Assembly: GCF_000720325.1 (NCBI RefSeq) | Contig: NZ_JOJM01000001.1 | Span: 248,001-312,000 of the forward strand | Direction: 5' to 3' | DNA: 64,000 nucleotides | Source of the DNA: Streptomyces sp. NRRL B-1347 | GTDB taxonomy: Bacteria; Actinomycetota; Actinomycetes; Streptomycetales; Streptomycetaceae | In this document: positions 1 through 9,204 of the stretch, piece by piece | Numbering within the stretch: position 1 is the first letter of the stretch | Layout of the letters: each line of letters starts with the position of its first letter | Notes under the pieces: generated by a model | Databases searched by the model: none | Seen by the model: the letters and a program-made list of their open reading frames with translations, nothing else | What the model was told of the DNA's origin: nothing | Translations under genes and position numbers: made by a program

Positions 1-1
1 C

Positions 2-205
2 TTCAACCCGGGTCTCGTGGTGATCGGCGGCGGCGTCACGGGCCTCGGCCACACCCTGCTCGCCGCGATCCGCACCCAGGTCTACCGCCAGTCGCTGCCC
101 CTGGCGACCGGCAACCTCCCCATCGTCCTCGGCGAACTCGGCCCCACCGCGGGAGTCACCGGCGGCGCCCGGCTCATCAGCGACCATCTGTTCTCACCGG
201 CCTGA
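2..205 (+). CDS. ROK family protein, C-terminal fragment
   Basis: The reading frame is open from the left edge and ends at 205, so only the last 67 residues are visible. They include the segment NPGLVVIGGGVTG followed by a short helical tail, which is typical of the end of ROK-family sugar kinases and transcriptional repressors. The gene sits 115 bp upstream of a sugar ABC importer in the same direction, so a ROK repressor of that operon is the likely role, but the N-terminal half, which would show an HTH, is outside the window. The intergenic 206-320 holds nothing clear beyond a ribosome site for the next gene. Confidence 0.75.
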   Translation, partial: FNPGLVVIGGGVTGLGHTLLAAIRTQVYRQSLPLATGNLPIVLGELGPTAGVTGGARLISDHLFSPA

Positions 206-320
206 CCCGCCCGCGGACCCGCCCGTCGGCCCGTCCGCGCGCCCGTCACCCCGGCACACCCAGCACAGCGCGCACCCTGCTCTGCCCTGAGACCGGCCAC
301 ACCCGTACGAGGGAACCGTC

Positions 321-1889
321 ATGGCACCAGAACCACCGCTGCTCCGCATGTCCGGCATCACCAAGTCGTTCCCCGGCGTCCGCGCGCTCGACGGCGTCGA
401 CCTGCACGTCCAGGCCGGTGAAGTGCACTGCCTGCTCGGCCAGAACGGCGCGGGCAAGTCCACCCTCATCAAGGTCCTCGCGGGCGCCCACCAACCCGAC
501 GGCGGCACCATCGCCTGGCGCGGCGACACGGTCGCGCCACGCTCGCCGATCGCCGCCATGCGCCTCGGCATCGCCACCATCTACCAGGAACTCGACCTGG
601 TCGAGCACCTGTCCGTGGCCGAGAACGTCTTCCTCGGACACGAGCCGACGGCGGCCGGTTTCGTCGTCCGCAGAGGCACGGCCCGGGCCGCGACCGCCGC
701 GCTGCTCAAGCGACTCGGGCACGCCGAGATCAGCCCCGCGCGGCTCGTGGGGGAACTGTCCGCCGCCCAGCAGCAGATCGTGTCGATGGCCCGCGCGCTC
801 TCCCACGACGTACGCCTCATCGTCATGGACGAGCCGTCCGCCGCGCTCGACCCGGACGAGGTCGACAACCTCTTCCGCATCGTCGGCGACCTCACGGCCG
901 ACGGCGTCGCGGTCGTGTACATCTCGCACCGGCTCGAAGAGATCCGCCGCATCGGCGACCGCGTCACCGTCCTGAAGGACGGCCGGGCCGTCGCCGTCGG
1001 GCTGCCCGCGAAGCAGACGCCGACACGCGAGATCATCGCGCTGATGACGGGCCGCACCGTCGAGTACGTCTTCCCGCCGCGGCCCGAGAGCACGCGCACG
1101 CCGCCGCCCGAACCCCTGCTCACCGTCCACGGCCTGGCCAGGGACGGTGAGTTCGCGCCCCTCGACCTCACGCTGCGCCCGGGGGAGATCGTCGGGCTCG
1201 CCGGACTCGTCGGCTCCGGGCGGTCCGAGATCCTGGAGACCATCTACGGCGCGCGCAAGCCGACCGCGGGCCACGTTCGCGTGCACGGCAAGGCCCTGCG
1301 CCCCGGCAGCGTCCGCGCGGCCGTGCGCGCCGGACTCGGCCTCGCCCCCGAGGAGCGCAAGGCGCAGGCCCTGCTGATGCTGGAGTCCGTCACGCGCAAC
1401 GTGTCCGTGTCGTCCATGTCCCGCTTCTCGCACGGCGGCTGGCTGGACCGGGGCAAGGAGCGGGAGGCCGCACGCGCCGCCACCCGGGAGCTGTCGCTCA
1501 GGCCCGACAACCCCGCGGTGCCCGTGCGCACCCTGTCCGGCGGCAACCAGCAGAAGGCCGTCCTCGCGCGGTGGCTGCTGCGCGGCTGCCGCGTCCTGCT
1601 CCTCGACGAACCGACGCGCGGCGTCGACGTCGGCGCCCGCGCCGAGCTGTACGCCGTGGTGCGGCGGCTCGCCGACGAGGGCCTCGCCGTGCTGCTCGTC
1701 TCCAGCGAGGTGCCCGAGGTCCTCGGCCTCGCCGACCGCGTCCTGGTGCTCCGCGAGGGCCGGGTGGTGCACACGGCGCCCGCCGGCGAGCTCGACGAGC
1801 ACCGCGTGCTCGACCTCGTGCTGGCGTCCGGCACCGCGGCGGGCGCACCGCAAGACACCGTCACCACGGAAGGGAGCCCGGCGTCATGA
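321..1889 (+). CDS. Sugar ABC transporter ATP-binding protein (RbsA/MglA type, two NBDs)
   Basis: This 522-residue protein has two tandem nucleotide-binding domains, the usual size for RbsA/XylG/MglA-type importers. The first domain has a canonical Walker A (GQNGAGKST, about residue 40), a degenerate signature (LSAAQQQ) and Walker B LIVMDEP. The second starts near residue 265, with a degenerate Walker A (GLVGSGRSE) and an intact signature LSGGNQQ and LLLDEPTRGVD; this asymmetry is normal for the family. Start ATG at 321 follows a GAGGGAACC ribosome site. Its stop overlaps the permease start (ATGA), so the two are translationally coupled. The substrate is probably a monosaccharide or cyclitol; sequence alone does not say which. 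Confidence 0.95.
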   Translation: MAPEPPLLRMSGITKSFPGVRALDGVDLHVQAGEVHCLLGQNGAGKSTLIKVLAGAHQPDGGTIAWRGDTVAPRSPIAAMRLGIATIYQELDLVEHLSVAENVFLGHEPTAAGFVVRRGTARAATAALLKRLGHAEISPARLVGELSAAQQQIVSMARALSHDVRLIVMDEPSAALDPDEVDNLFRIVGDLTADGVAVVYISHRLEEIRRIGDRVTVLKDGRAVAVGLPAKQTPTREIIALMTGRTVEYVFPPRPESTRTPPPEPLLTVHGLARDGEFAPLDLTLRPGEIVGLAGLVGSGRSEILETIYGARKPTAGHVRVHGKALRPGSVRAAVRAGLGLAPEERKAQALLMLESVTRNVSVSSMSRFSHGGWLDRGKEREAARAATRELSLRPDNPAVPVRTLSGGNQQKAVLARWLLRGCRVLLLDEPTRGVDVGARAELYAVVRRLADEGLAVLLVSSEVPEVLGLADRVLVLREGRVVHTAPAGELDEHRVLDLVLASGTAAGAPQDTVTTEGSPAS

Positions 1890-2905
1890 CGCAGCCCGCA
1901 ACGCCCGCCCGGCCCGTCACCGAGAAGAGCCCCCCGGCCGACGGCGCGCGCGGCCCCGTGCGGGCCCTCGTCGCCCACGCCGACCTGCGGACCCTGTCGC
2001 TGCTCGGCGTCCTCGGCGCCCTGATCGTGGTCGGCGGCGTCACCCAGCCCGACGCGTTCCTCGACACCGACAACGTCCAGCTGATCCTCACCCAGGCGTC
2101 CGTCATCGGCGTCGTCACCGTCGGCATGACCTTCGTCATCATCTCCGGCGGCATCGACCTGTCCGTCGGCGCGATCGTCGCGCTCGCCTCGGTGTGGGCG
2201 ACGACCGTCGCCACCCAGGAGTACGGCTTCGCGGGGATCCTCTTCACGGCCGTCGTCGTCGGCCTCGGCTGCGGGCTCGTCAACGGGCTGCTCATCGCGT
2301 ACGGCGGCATGGTGCCGTTCATCGCCACGCTCGCCATGCTGGCCTCCGGGCGCGGCCTCGCCCTGGAGATCACCGACGGCAAGACCCAGATGGTCACCGT
2401 GGACGGCGTGCTCAAGCTGGGCGAGCGCGACGCGTACGTGCTCGGCGTCCCGCCGCTGGTGATGGTCTTCGCGGCGGTGACCGCCGTCGGCTGGCTGCTG
2501 CTCAACCGCACCACGTTCGGGCGCCGCTCGGTCGCTGTGGGCGGCAACGCGGAGGCCGCGCGCCTGGCCGGGATCGACGTACGGCGGCAGCGGCTCTACC
2601 TCTACCTCCTCTCGGGCCTGTGCTGCGGCATCGCGGCCTTCCTCCTGATCGTCCTGGCGGGCTCGGGCCAGAACACCAACGGCAACCTGTACGAACTCGA
2701 CGCCATCGCCGCCGTGATCATCGGCGGCACCCTGCTCAGCGGCGGCCGCGGCACCATCACCGGCTCCGTGCTCGGCGTCCTGATCTTCACCACGATCACC
2801 AACATCTTCGCGCTCAACAACCTGGAGACCGCCGTCCAGCAGATCGCCAAGGGGGCGATCATCGTCGCCGCCGTCCTGGTGCAGCGCCGTACGGCCACCA
2901 CCTGA
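1886..2905 (+). CDS. Sugar ABC transporter permease (RbsC/BPD_transp_2 family)
   Basis: A 339-residue polytopic inner-membrane permease with about eight to ten hydrophobic segments, including the family hallmark region VGMTFVIISGGIDLSVGAI (about residues 75-93) and a late G-G-T-L-x-GGRG segment. Start ATG 1886 is chosen because it overlaps the stop of the ATPase and follows GGAAGGGAG; the open frame extends further upstream but inside the ATPase gene. It forms the channel for the ATPase and binding protein on either side. Two copies would form the homodimeric pore expected for this family. Confidence 0.95.
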   Translation: MTQPATPARPVTEKSPPADGARGPVRALVAHADLRTLSLLGVLGALIVVGGVTQPDAFLDTDNVQLILTQASVIGVVTVGMTFVIISGGIDLSVGAIVALASVWATTVATQEYGFAGILFTAVVVGLGCGLVNGLLIAYGGMVPFIATLAMLASGRGLALEITDGKTQMVTVDGVLKLGERDAYVLGVPPLVMVFAAVTAVGWLLLNRTTFGRRSVAVGGNAEAARLAGIDVRRQRLYLYLLSGLCCGIAAFLLIVLAGSGQNTNGNLYELDAIAAVIIGGTLLSGGRGTITGSVLGVLIFTTITNIFALNNLETAVQQIAKGAIIVAAVLVQRRTATT

Positions 2906-2929
2906 CCACCATCCGAAGGGGTCACCGCC

Positions 2930-3973
2930 ATGCCACACAGCACGAGCCGCAGAGGGCTGCTCTTCGGGGCGGCCGCCGTGTCCGCGGGGGCCGTCCTGAC
3001 GGGCTGCACCAGCAACGAGTCCAAGGACGACGACTCGGCTTCGGAGAACAACCAGGCCGTCGCCGACAGCAAGCCCGGCAAGGAGGTCACCATCGGCTTC
3101 GCCGGGCCGCAGGCCGACCACGGCTGGCTGAACGCCATCAACGACAACGCCAAGGAGCGGGCGGAGAAGTACAAGGACGTCACCCTGGAGGCCACCGAGG
3201 GCTCCAACGACACCGCGGCGCAGATCGGGCAGGTCGAGACCCTCATCAACAAGAAGGTCGACGTCCTCGTCATCCTGCCCGCCGACGGCAAGGCCCTCAC
3301 CCAGGTCGGCCTGAAGGCCATGAAGGCCGGGATCCCCGTCGTCAACCTCGACCGGATCTTCGCCTCCGCGCAGGCCTACCGCTGCTGGATCGGCGGCGAC
3401 AACTACGGCATGGGCCTCAACGCCGGGCACTACATCGGCGAGAAGCTCAAGGGCAAGAAGGGCGCCCGCGTCGTGGAGCTCGCCGGGCTCGACAACCTGG
3501 AGCTGACCAAGCAGCGCACCAAGGGCTTCGACGACGCCCTGAAGAACTACCCCAACATCGAGAAGGTCGCCCGGCAGGCCGCCGAGTTCACCGTCGAGTC
3601 GGGCCAGGCGAAGATGGCACAGCTGCTCCAGGCGCAGAAGAACATCGACGCCCTGTGGAACCACGACGACGACCAGGGGGTCGGCGCCCTGCGCGCCATC
3701 AAGCAGGCCGGGCGCGACGACTTCCTGATGGTCGGCGGCGCGGGCGCGCTCTCCGCGTTCCAGGAGATCAAGCAGGACCGGGGCGTGCTGAAGGCCACCG
3801 TCCTGTATCCGCCGACGATGGCGGCGTCCGCGATCGACCTCGCCCGGGCGCTCGGCCAGGGCAAGGGCGTCGGCGGCATGGCCGAGTACGAGATCCCGGC
3901 CTCCATCACGCTCTACTCGGCCGTCGTCGACAAGGACAACGTCGACCAGTACATGTCCACCGGCTTCAAGTGA
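2930..3973 (+). CDS. Sugar ABC transporter substrate-binding lipoprotein, Tat-type
   Basis: The 347-residue protein begins with a twin-arginine motif (SRRGLLF) and a hydrophobic stretch ending in lipobox LTGC, with Cys26 as the predicted lipidation site. The mature part is a type 1 periplasmic-binding fold (ribose/xylose-like Peripla_BP_4): VTIGFAGPQADHGWLNAI at the start and NHDDDQGVGALRAIKQ in the second lobe. It should capture the sugar on the outer membrane face and deliver it to the permease 24 bp upstream. A Tat rather than Sec signal is common in Streptomyces. Confidence 0.93.
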   Translation: MPHSTSRRGLLFGAAAVSAGAVLTGCTSNESKDDDSASENNQAVADSKPGKEVTIGFAGPQADHGWLNAINDNAKERAEKYKDVTLEATEGSNDTAAQIGQVETLINKKVDVLVILPADGKALTQVGLKAMKAGIPVVNLDRIFASAQAYRCWIGGDNYGMGLNAGHYIGEKLKGKKGARVVELAGLDNLELTKQRTKGFDDALKNYPNIEKVARQAAEFTVESGQAKMAQLLQAQKNIDALWNHDDDQGVGALRAIKQAGRDDFLMVGGAGALSAFQEIKQDRGVLKATVLYPPTMAASAIDLARALGQGKGVGGMAEYEIPASITLYSAVVDKDNVDQYMSTGFK

Positions 3974-4021
3974 GGTGCCCGCTGACCCGCGAAGCAGGCG
4001 TCGACCAGGAGGAGTTACCGC

Positions 4022-5368
4022 ATGAGTGAGACGGAGCACGAGGCCGCTTCCGGGGCCGGGTCCGGGTCCGCGGCGGGGCCGGCCGCCGGGCGGCGCCGCA
4101 TCGGCGTCGGCATGGTCGGCTACGCCTTCATGGGCGCCGCCCACTCCCAGGGCTGGCGGACCGTGGGGCGCGTCTTCGACCTGCCGGTCGAGGCCCGGCT
4201 CGCGGCGGTCTGCGGCCGCGACGGCACGGCCGTGCGCGCCGCCGCCGACCGGCTCGGCTGGGCGGCCGCCGAGACCGACTGGCGGGCCCTCATCGCCCGG
4301 GACGACGTCGACCTCGTCGACGTCTGCACCCCCGGCGACAGCCATGCGGAGATCGCCGTCGCCGCCCTGGAGGCGGGCAAGCACGTGCTGTGCGAGAAGC
4401 CGCTCGCCAACACCGTGGAGGAGGCGGAGGCCATGGTCGCCGCCGCCGAGCGGGCCCGCGCCCGCGGCCAGGTGGCGATGGTCGGCTTCAACTACCGCCG
4501 CGTGCCCGCGCTCGCGCTCGCCCGTGAGATGGTCGCCGCGGGTCGCCTCGGGGCGCTGCGCCACGTCCGCCTCACCTACCTCCAGGACTGGCTGGTCGAC
4601 CCCGGCTTCCCGCTGACGTGGCGGCTGCGCAAGGACCGGGCGGGCTCGGGGGCCCTCGGCGACCTCGGCGCGCACATCGTGGACCTCGCGCAGTACCTGA
4701 CGGGCGAGGCCGTCGCGGGCGTGTCGGCCCTGACGGAGACGTTCGTACGGGAACGGCCGCTCGTCGCGGACGTCGCGGGCGCCGCGGACGCGTCCGGCGG
4801 TCTCACGGCGAAGAGCGGCGCGGTGACGGGCGGCGCGGTGACGGGCGGTGCGGGGTCGGGTGGTGCGGCTACGGGTGGTGGGGCGGCGGGCGGTGCGGCG
4901 ACGGGTCAGGTCACGGTCGACGACGCCGCCGTCTTCACGGCCTGCTTCCCCTCCGGGGCCCTCGCCACCTTCGAGGCCACGCGGTTCGCCGCGGGCCGCA
5001 AGAACGCGCTGCGCCTCGAACTCAACGGCTCCGACGGCTCGTTGGCCTTCGATCTGGAGCGCCTGAACGAGCTCTCCTTCCACGACCACACCGAGCCCGC
5101 CGCGTCGGCCGGGTTCCGCCGCATCCTCGTCACCGAGTCCGCCCACCCCTATCTGGCGGCCTGGTGGCCGCCGGGCCACGGCCTCGGCTACGAGCACACC
5201 TTCGTGCACCAGGCCCGCGACCTGCTGCACGCCATCGCCACCGGCACCGCGCCCGAGCCGTCCTTCGCCGACGGGCTCGCCGTGCAGCGGGTGCTCGCCG
5301 CGGTGGAGGAGAGCGCGCAGAAGAACTCCGTGTACACGCCGGTGGCGACCTCGCCGGCAGCGGCCTGA
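4022..5368 (+). CDS. Gfo/Idh/MocA family NAD(P)-dependent oxidoreductase
   Basis: A 448-residue protein with an N-terminal Rossmann motif (IGVGMVGYAFMG, about residues 27-38), the catalytic Lys of the family in HVLCEKPLANT, and a C-terminal alpha/beta substrate domain. Members oxidise sugar or cyclitol hydroxyls (for example inositol 2-dehydrogenase or 3-keto-glycoside formation). About residues 258-298 are a Gly/Ala/Thr-rich insertion made of GGAVTGG-like repeats that the family lacks. A strong GGAGGAG ribosome site precedes ATG 4022. It is co-directional with the ABC importer and followed 54 bp later by a TIM-barrel isomerase, the usual pairing in inositol or glycoside catabolism. Confidence 0.92.
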   Translation: MSETEHEAASGAGSGSAAGPAAGRRRIGVGMVGYAFMGAAHSQGWRTVGRVFDLPVEARLAAVCGRDGTAVRAAADRLGWAAAETDWRALIARDDVDLVDVCTPGDSHAEIAVAALEAGKHVLCEKPLANTVEEAEAMVAAAERARARGQVAMVGFNYRRVPALALAREMVAAGRLGALRHVRLTYLQDWLVDPGFPLTWRLRKDRAGSGALGDLGAHIVDLAQYLTGEAVAGVSALTETFVRERPLVADVAGAADASGGLTAKSGAVTGGAVTGGAGSGGAATGGGAAGGAATGQVTVDDAAVFTACFPSGALATFEATRFAAGRKNALRLELNGSDGSLAFDLERLNELSFHDHTEPAASAGFRRILVTESAHPYLAAWWPPGHGLGYEHTFVHQARDLLHAIATGTAPEPSFADGLAVQRVLAAVEESAQKNSVYTPVATSPAAA

Positions 5369-5422
5369 GGCCGGTGACGGCCCACGACGCCCGGCGTCCG
5401 GCATCCGAGGAAAGGACCGTTC

Positions 5423-6421
<999 letters not shown>

Positions 6422-6741
6422 CCCTTCGTCTGCGGCCCGCACAGGCGGCAGATTCAGCCCGTCCGGCGTTTGAGGACGAGGCGCGGAGCGCCGATAAAAC
6501 GGGGGTCCAAGGGGGCGGAGCCCCCTTGTTCGGGAAGGGGCGGGCCTGGGGCGCACCCGCGAGGGCCCCACTTTGTCCCGCCCAAGGAAGAAGCCCAACA
6601 CACCCCCCGCACAAGGGCTATCCGCCACGGACAAACGCGGCTACCGTCGCTGAGGTGTACAGGACATAACCCCCGGGGTGACGGCGCACCCCGGGCGCCA
6701 GGCAGCAGCCAGCCCCACACGGCCCCCGACCGGAGGACCCC
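6422..6741. repeat. Intergenic region with Streptomyces-type dispersed repeat and hairpin
   Basis: This 320-bp gap has no credible gene. From about 6450 it carries the GC-rich sequence AGCCCGTCCGGCGTTTGAGG, then ACGAGGC and ATAAAACGGGGG blocks, which I recognise as a dispersed intergenic element frequent in Streptomyces genomes. It contains a perfect 9-bp stem with a 3-nt loop at 6508-6528. The remainder up to 6741 shows no further clear structure. The recognition of the repeat family is from memory, not from a search. Confidence 0.6.
6508..6528 (+). terminator. Hairpin terminator-like structure after the sugar operon
   Basis: CAAGGGGGC and GCCCCCTTG form a perfect 9-bp stem around the loop GGA. 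It lies 87 bp downstream of the last gene of the 321-6421 operon. There is no long U tract, which is normal for Streptomyces terminators. Confidence 0.6.
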
Positions 6742-9189
6742 GTGCACAGACCGCGCCCCACCACCCGCAAGGCCCTCGCCCTGCTCACCGGCACCCTCCT
6801 CACCGCCGCAACCCTCACCGTCGCCGCCCCCCACAGCACGGCCAAGACGCCGTCGCAACCGCGCGCGGAGGACTTCCAGCAGGTCACCCTCGCCAAGGGC
6901 GAGCCGGAGATGGGCGAGCCCATGACCCTCGCCGTGCTCCCCGACCGCTCGGTCCTGCACACGTCCCGCGACGGCACGGTGCGCCTGACGGACGCCAAGG
7001 GGGAGACGAAGGTCGCCGGCAGGATCCCGGTGTACTCGCACGACGAGGAAGGCCTGCAAGGCGTCGGCATCGACCCGAACTTCCGCAAGAACAGGGCGGT
7101 CTACCTCTACTACGCCCCGCCCCTGAACACCCCCGCGGGCGACGCGCCCAACGACGGCACCGCGGCGGACTTCAAGAAGTTCGACGGCGTGAACCGCCTG
7201 TCCCGCTTCGTGCTCAAGGCCGACGGCACCCTGGACGCGGCCAGTGAGAAGAAGGTCATCGACGTCCCCGCGAGCCGCGGCATCTGCTGCCACGTCGGCG
7301 GCGACATCGACTTCGACAAGCAGGGCAACCTCTACCTGTCAACGGGCGACGACTCCAACCCCTTCGCCTCCGACGGCTACACCCCCATCGACGAGCGCGC
7401 GGGACGCAACCCCGCGTACGACGCCCAGCGCACCGCCGCCAACACCAACGACCTGCGCGGCAAGATCCTCCGCATCAAGGTCAGGAGCGACGGCACGTAC
7501 GCCGTGCCCCGCGGCAACCTCTTCGCCCCGGGCACCAAGAAGACCCGCCCCGAGATCTACGCGATGGGCTTCCGCAACCCCTTCCGGATGAGCGTCGACA
7601 AGCCCACCGGCATCGTGTACCTCGGCGACTACGGCCCGGACGCGGGCAAGGCCGACCCGAAGCGCGGCCCCGCGGGACAGGTCGAGTTCACCCGCGTCAC
7701 CAAGCCCGGCAACTACGGCTGGCCGTACTGCACCGGCAAGAACGACGCCTACGTCGACTACGACTTCGCCACCGGCGCCTCCGGCGCGGCCTTCGACTGC
7801 GCCGCGCCGACGAACACCTCGCCGCGCAACACGGGCCTGACCAAGCTGCCGCCCGCGCAGCCCGCGTGGATCCCGTACGACGGCGGCTCGGTCCCGGAGT
7901 TCGGCACCGGCTCGGAGTCCCCGATGGGCGGCCCGGTCTACCGCTACGACGCGAACCTCGCGTCACCGGTGAAGTTCCCGCAGGCCTACGACGGGAACTA
8001 CTTCGCGGGTGAGTTCGGGCGGCGCTGGATCAAGCGCATCGACCAGGGCGCGGACGGCGCCGTGAAGTCCATCAACGCCTTCCCCTGGAAGGGCACCCAG
8101 GTGATGGACATGGAGTTCGGCCCGGACGGGGCGCTGTACGTCCTCGACTACGGCACCGGCTACTTCAACGGCGACCACAACTCCGCCCTGTACCGCATCG
8201 AGAACGCCACCGGCGGCCACTCGCCCGTCGTCGAGGCCTCGGCCACGGTGACCAGCGGCCAGGCCCCGCTGAAGACCCAGTTCACGGCGAAGGCCACGGA
8301 CGCCGACGGCGACGCGCTCACCTACGCCTGGGACTTCGGCGACGGCGGCACGTCCACCGAGCAGAACCCCTCGCACACGTACGACAAGAACGGCGTCTAC
8401 ACCGCGACCGTCACCGCCAAGGACCCCTCCGGCCGCACCGGCACCGCGAGCGCGCACGTCACCGTCGGCAACACCGCGCCCACCGTGAAGCTGGAACTGC
8501 CCGGTGACGGCCAGCTGTTCACCTTCGGCGACAAGGTGCCCTTCAAGGTGACCGTGACCGATCCCGAAGACGGCACCATCGACTGCGCCAAGGTCAAGGT
8601 CACGCACATCCTCGGCCACGACAGCCACGGCCACCCGGTCACCTCCGCCAGCGGCTGCGAAGGCACCCTCCAGACGTCCGCGGACAGCGAGCACGACCCG
8701 AACGCGAACATCTTCGGCGTCTTCGACGCCGAGTACACCGACAAGGGCGCGGGCGGCCAGCCCCCGCTGACCACCCACGACCAGAACGTCACCCAGACCC
8801 GGCACCGCCAGGCCGAGCACTACGGCGACTCCAAAGGCGTGAGCGTCATCAGCCACACCCCGGCCCACGGCGGCAAGACGGTCGGTGACATCCACGACGG
8901 CGACTGGGTGTCCTTCAAGCCGTACCAGCTGGGGAACGCCACGAAGCTCACGGCGCGCGTCGCCTCCGCGGGCTCCGGCGGCACCCTGGAGATCCGCGCG
9001 GGCGCGGCCGACGGCACCCTGCTCGGCGGCGCCAAGGTCGACCCGACCGGGTCGTGGGAGACGTACACCGACGTCAGCACGGCCATCGCGGGCGCGCCCG
9101 CGGGCACGACCACGCTCTACCTGGTCTTCAAGGGCACCGGCACGGGCGCCCTGTACGACGTCGACGACTTCACCTTCACCACGAGCTGA
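6742..9189 (+). CDS. Secreted PQQ-type sugar dehydrogenase with PKD and CBM6-like domains
   Basis: An 815-residue secreted protein. Residues 1-35 are a Sec signal peptide. About 45-495 is a six-bladed glucose/sorbosone dehydrogenase propeller (GVGIDPNF, HVGGDIDFDKQGNLYLSTGD, GFRNPFRMSVD, DMEFGPDGALYVLDYG). About 494-580 is a PKD domain (YAWDFGDGGTS). An Ig-like stretch follows, and from about 688 to the end a jelly-roll CBM6-like module (RQAEHY, GDIHDGDWVSFK, LYLVFKG). Start is GTG 6742. It would oxidise polysaccharide-bound or free sugars outside the cell. It is followed 15 bp later by a ThuA/DUF1080 lipoprotein, suggesting joint action on an oxidised sugar. Confidence 0.9.
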   Translation: MHRPRPTTRKALALLTGTLLTAATLTVAAPHSTAKTPSQPRAEDFQQVTLAKGEPEMGEPMTLAVLPDRSVLHTSRDGTVRLTDAKGETKVAGRIPVYSHDEEGLQGVGIDPNFRKNRAVYLYYAPPLNTPAGDAPNDGTAADFKKFDGVNRLSRFVLKADGTLDAASEKKVIDVPASRGICCHVGGDIDFDKQGNLYLSTGDDSNPFASDGYTPIDERAGRNPAYDAQRTAANTNDLRGKILRIKVRSDGTYAVPRGNLFAPGTKKTRPEIYAMGFRNPFRMSVDKPTGIVYLGDYGPDAGKADPKRGPAGQVEFTRVTKPGNYGWPYCTGKNDAYVDYDFATGASGAAFDCAAPTNTSPRNTGLTKLPPAQPAWIPYDGGSVPEFGTGSESPMGGPVYRYDANLASPVKFPQAYDGNYFAGEFGRRWIKRIDQGADGAVKSINAFPWKGTQVMDMEFGPDGALYVLDYGTGYFNGDHNSALYRIENATGGHSPVVEASATVTSGQAPLKTQFTAKATDADGDALTYAWDFGDGGTSTEQNPSHTYDKNGVYTATVTAKDPSGRTGTASAHVTVGNTAPTVKLELPGDGQLFTFGDKVPFKVTVTDPEDGTIDCAKVKVTHILGHDSHGHPVTSASGCEGTLQTSADSEHDPNANIFGVFDAEYTDKGAGGQPPLTTHDQNVTQTRHRQAEHYGDSKGVSVISHTPAHGGKTVGDIHDGDWVSFKPYQLGNATKLTARVASAGSGGTLEIRAGAADGTLLGGAKVDPTGSWETYTDVSTAIAGAPAGTTTLYLVFKGTGTGALYDVDDFTFTTS

Positions 9190-9204
9190 GAGGGAGGCAC
9201 CGCG

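Noticed and set aside
6650..6700. Riboswitch or structured leader before the sugar dehydrogenase gene
   Set aside because: Only ordinary GC-rich sequence; no recognisable conserved core.
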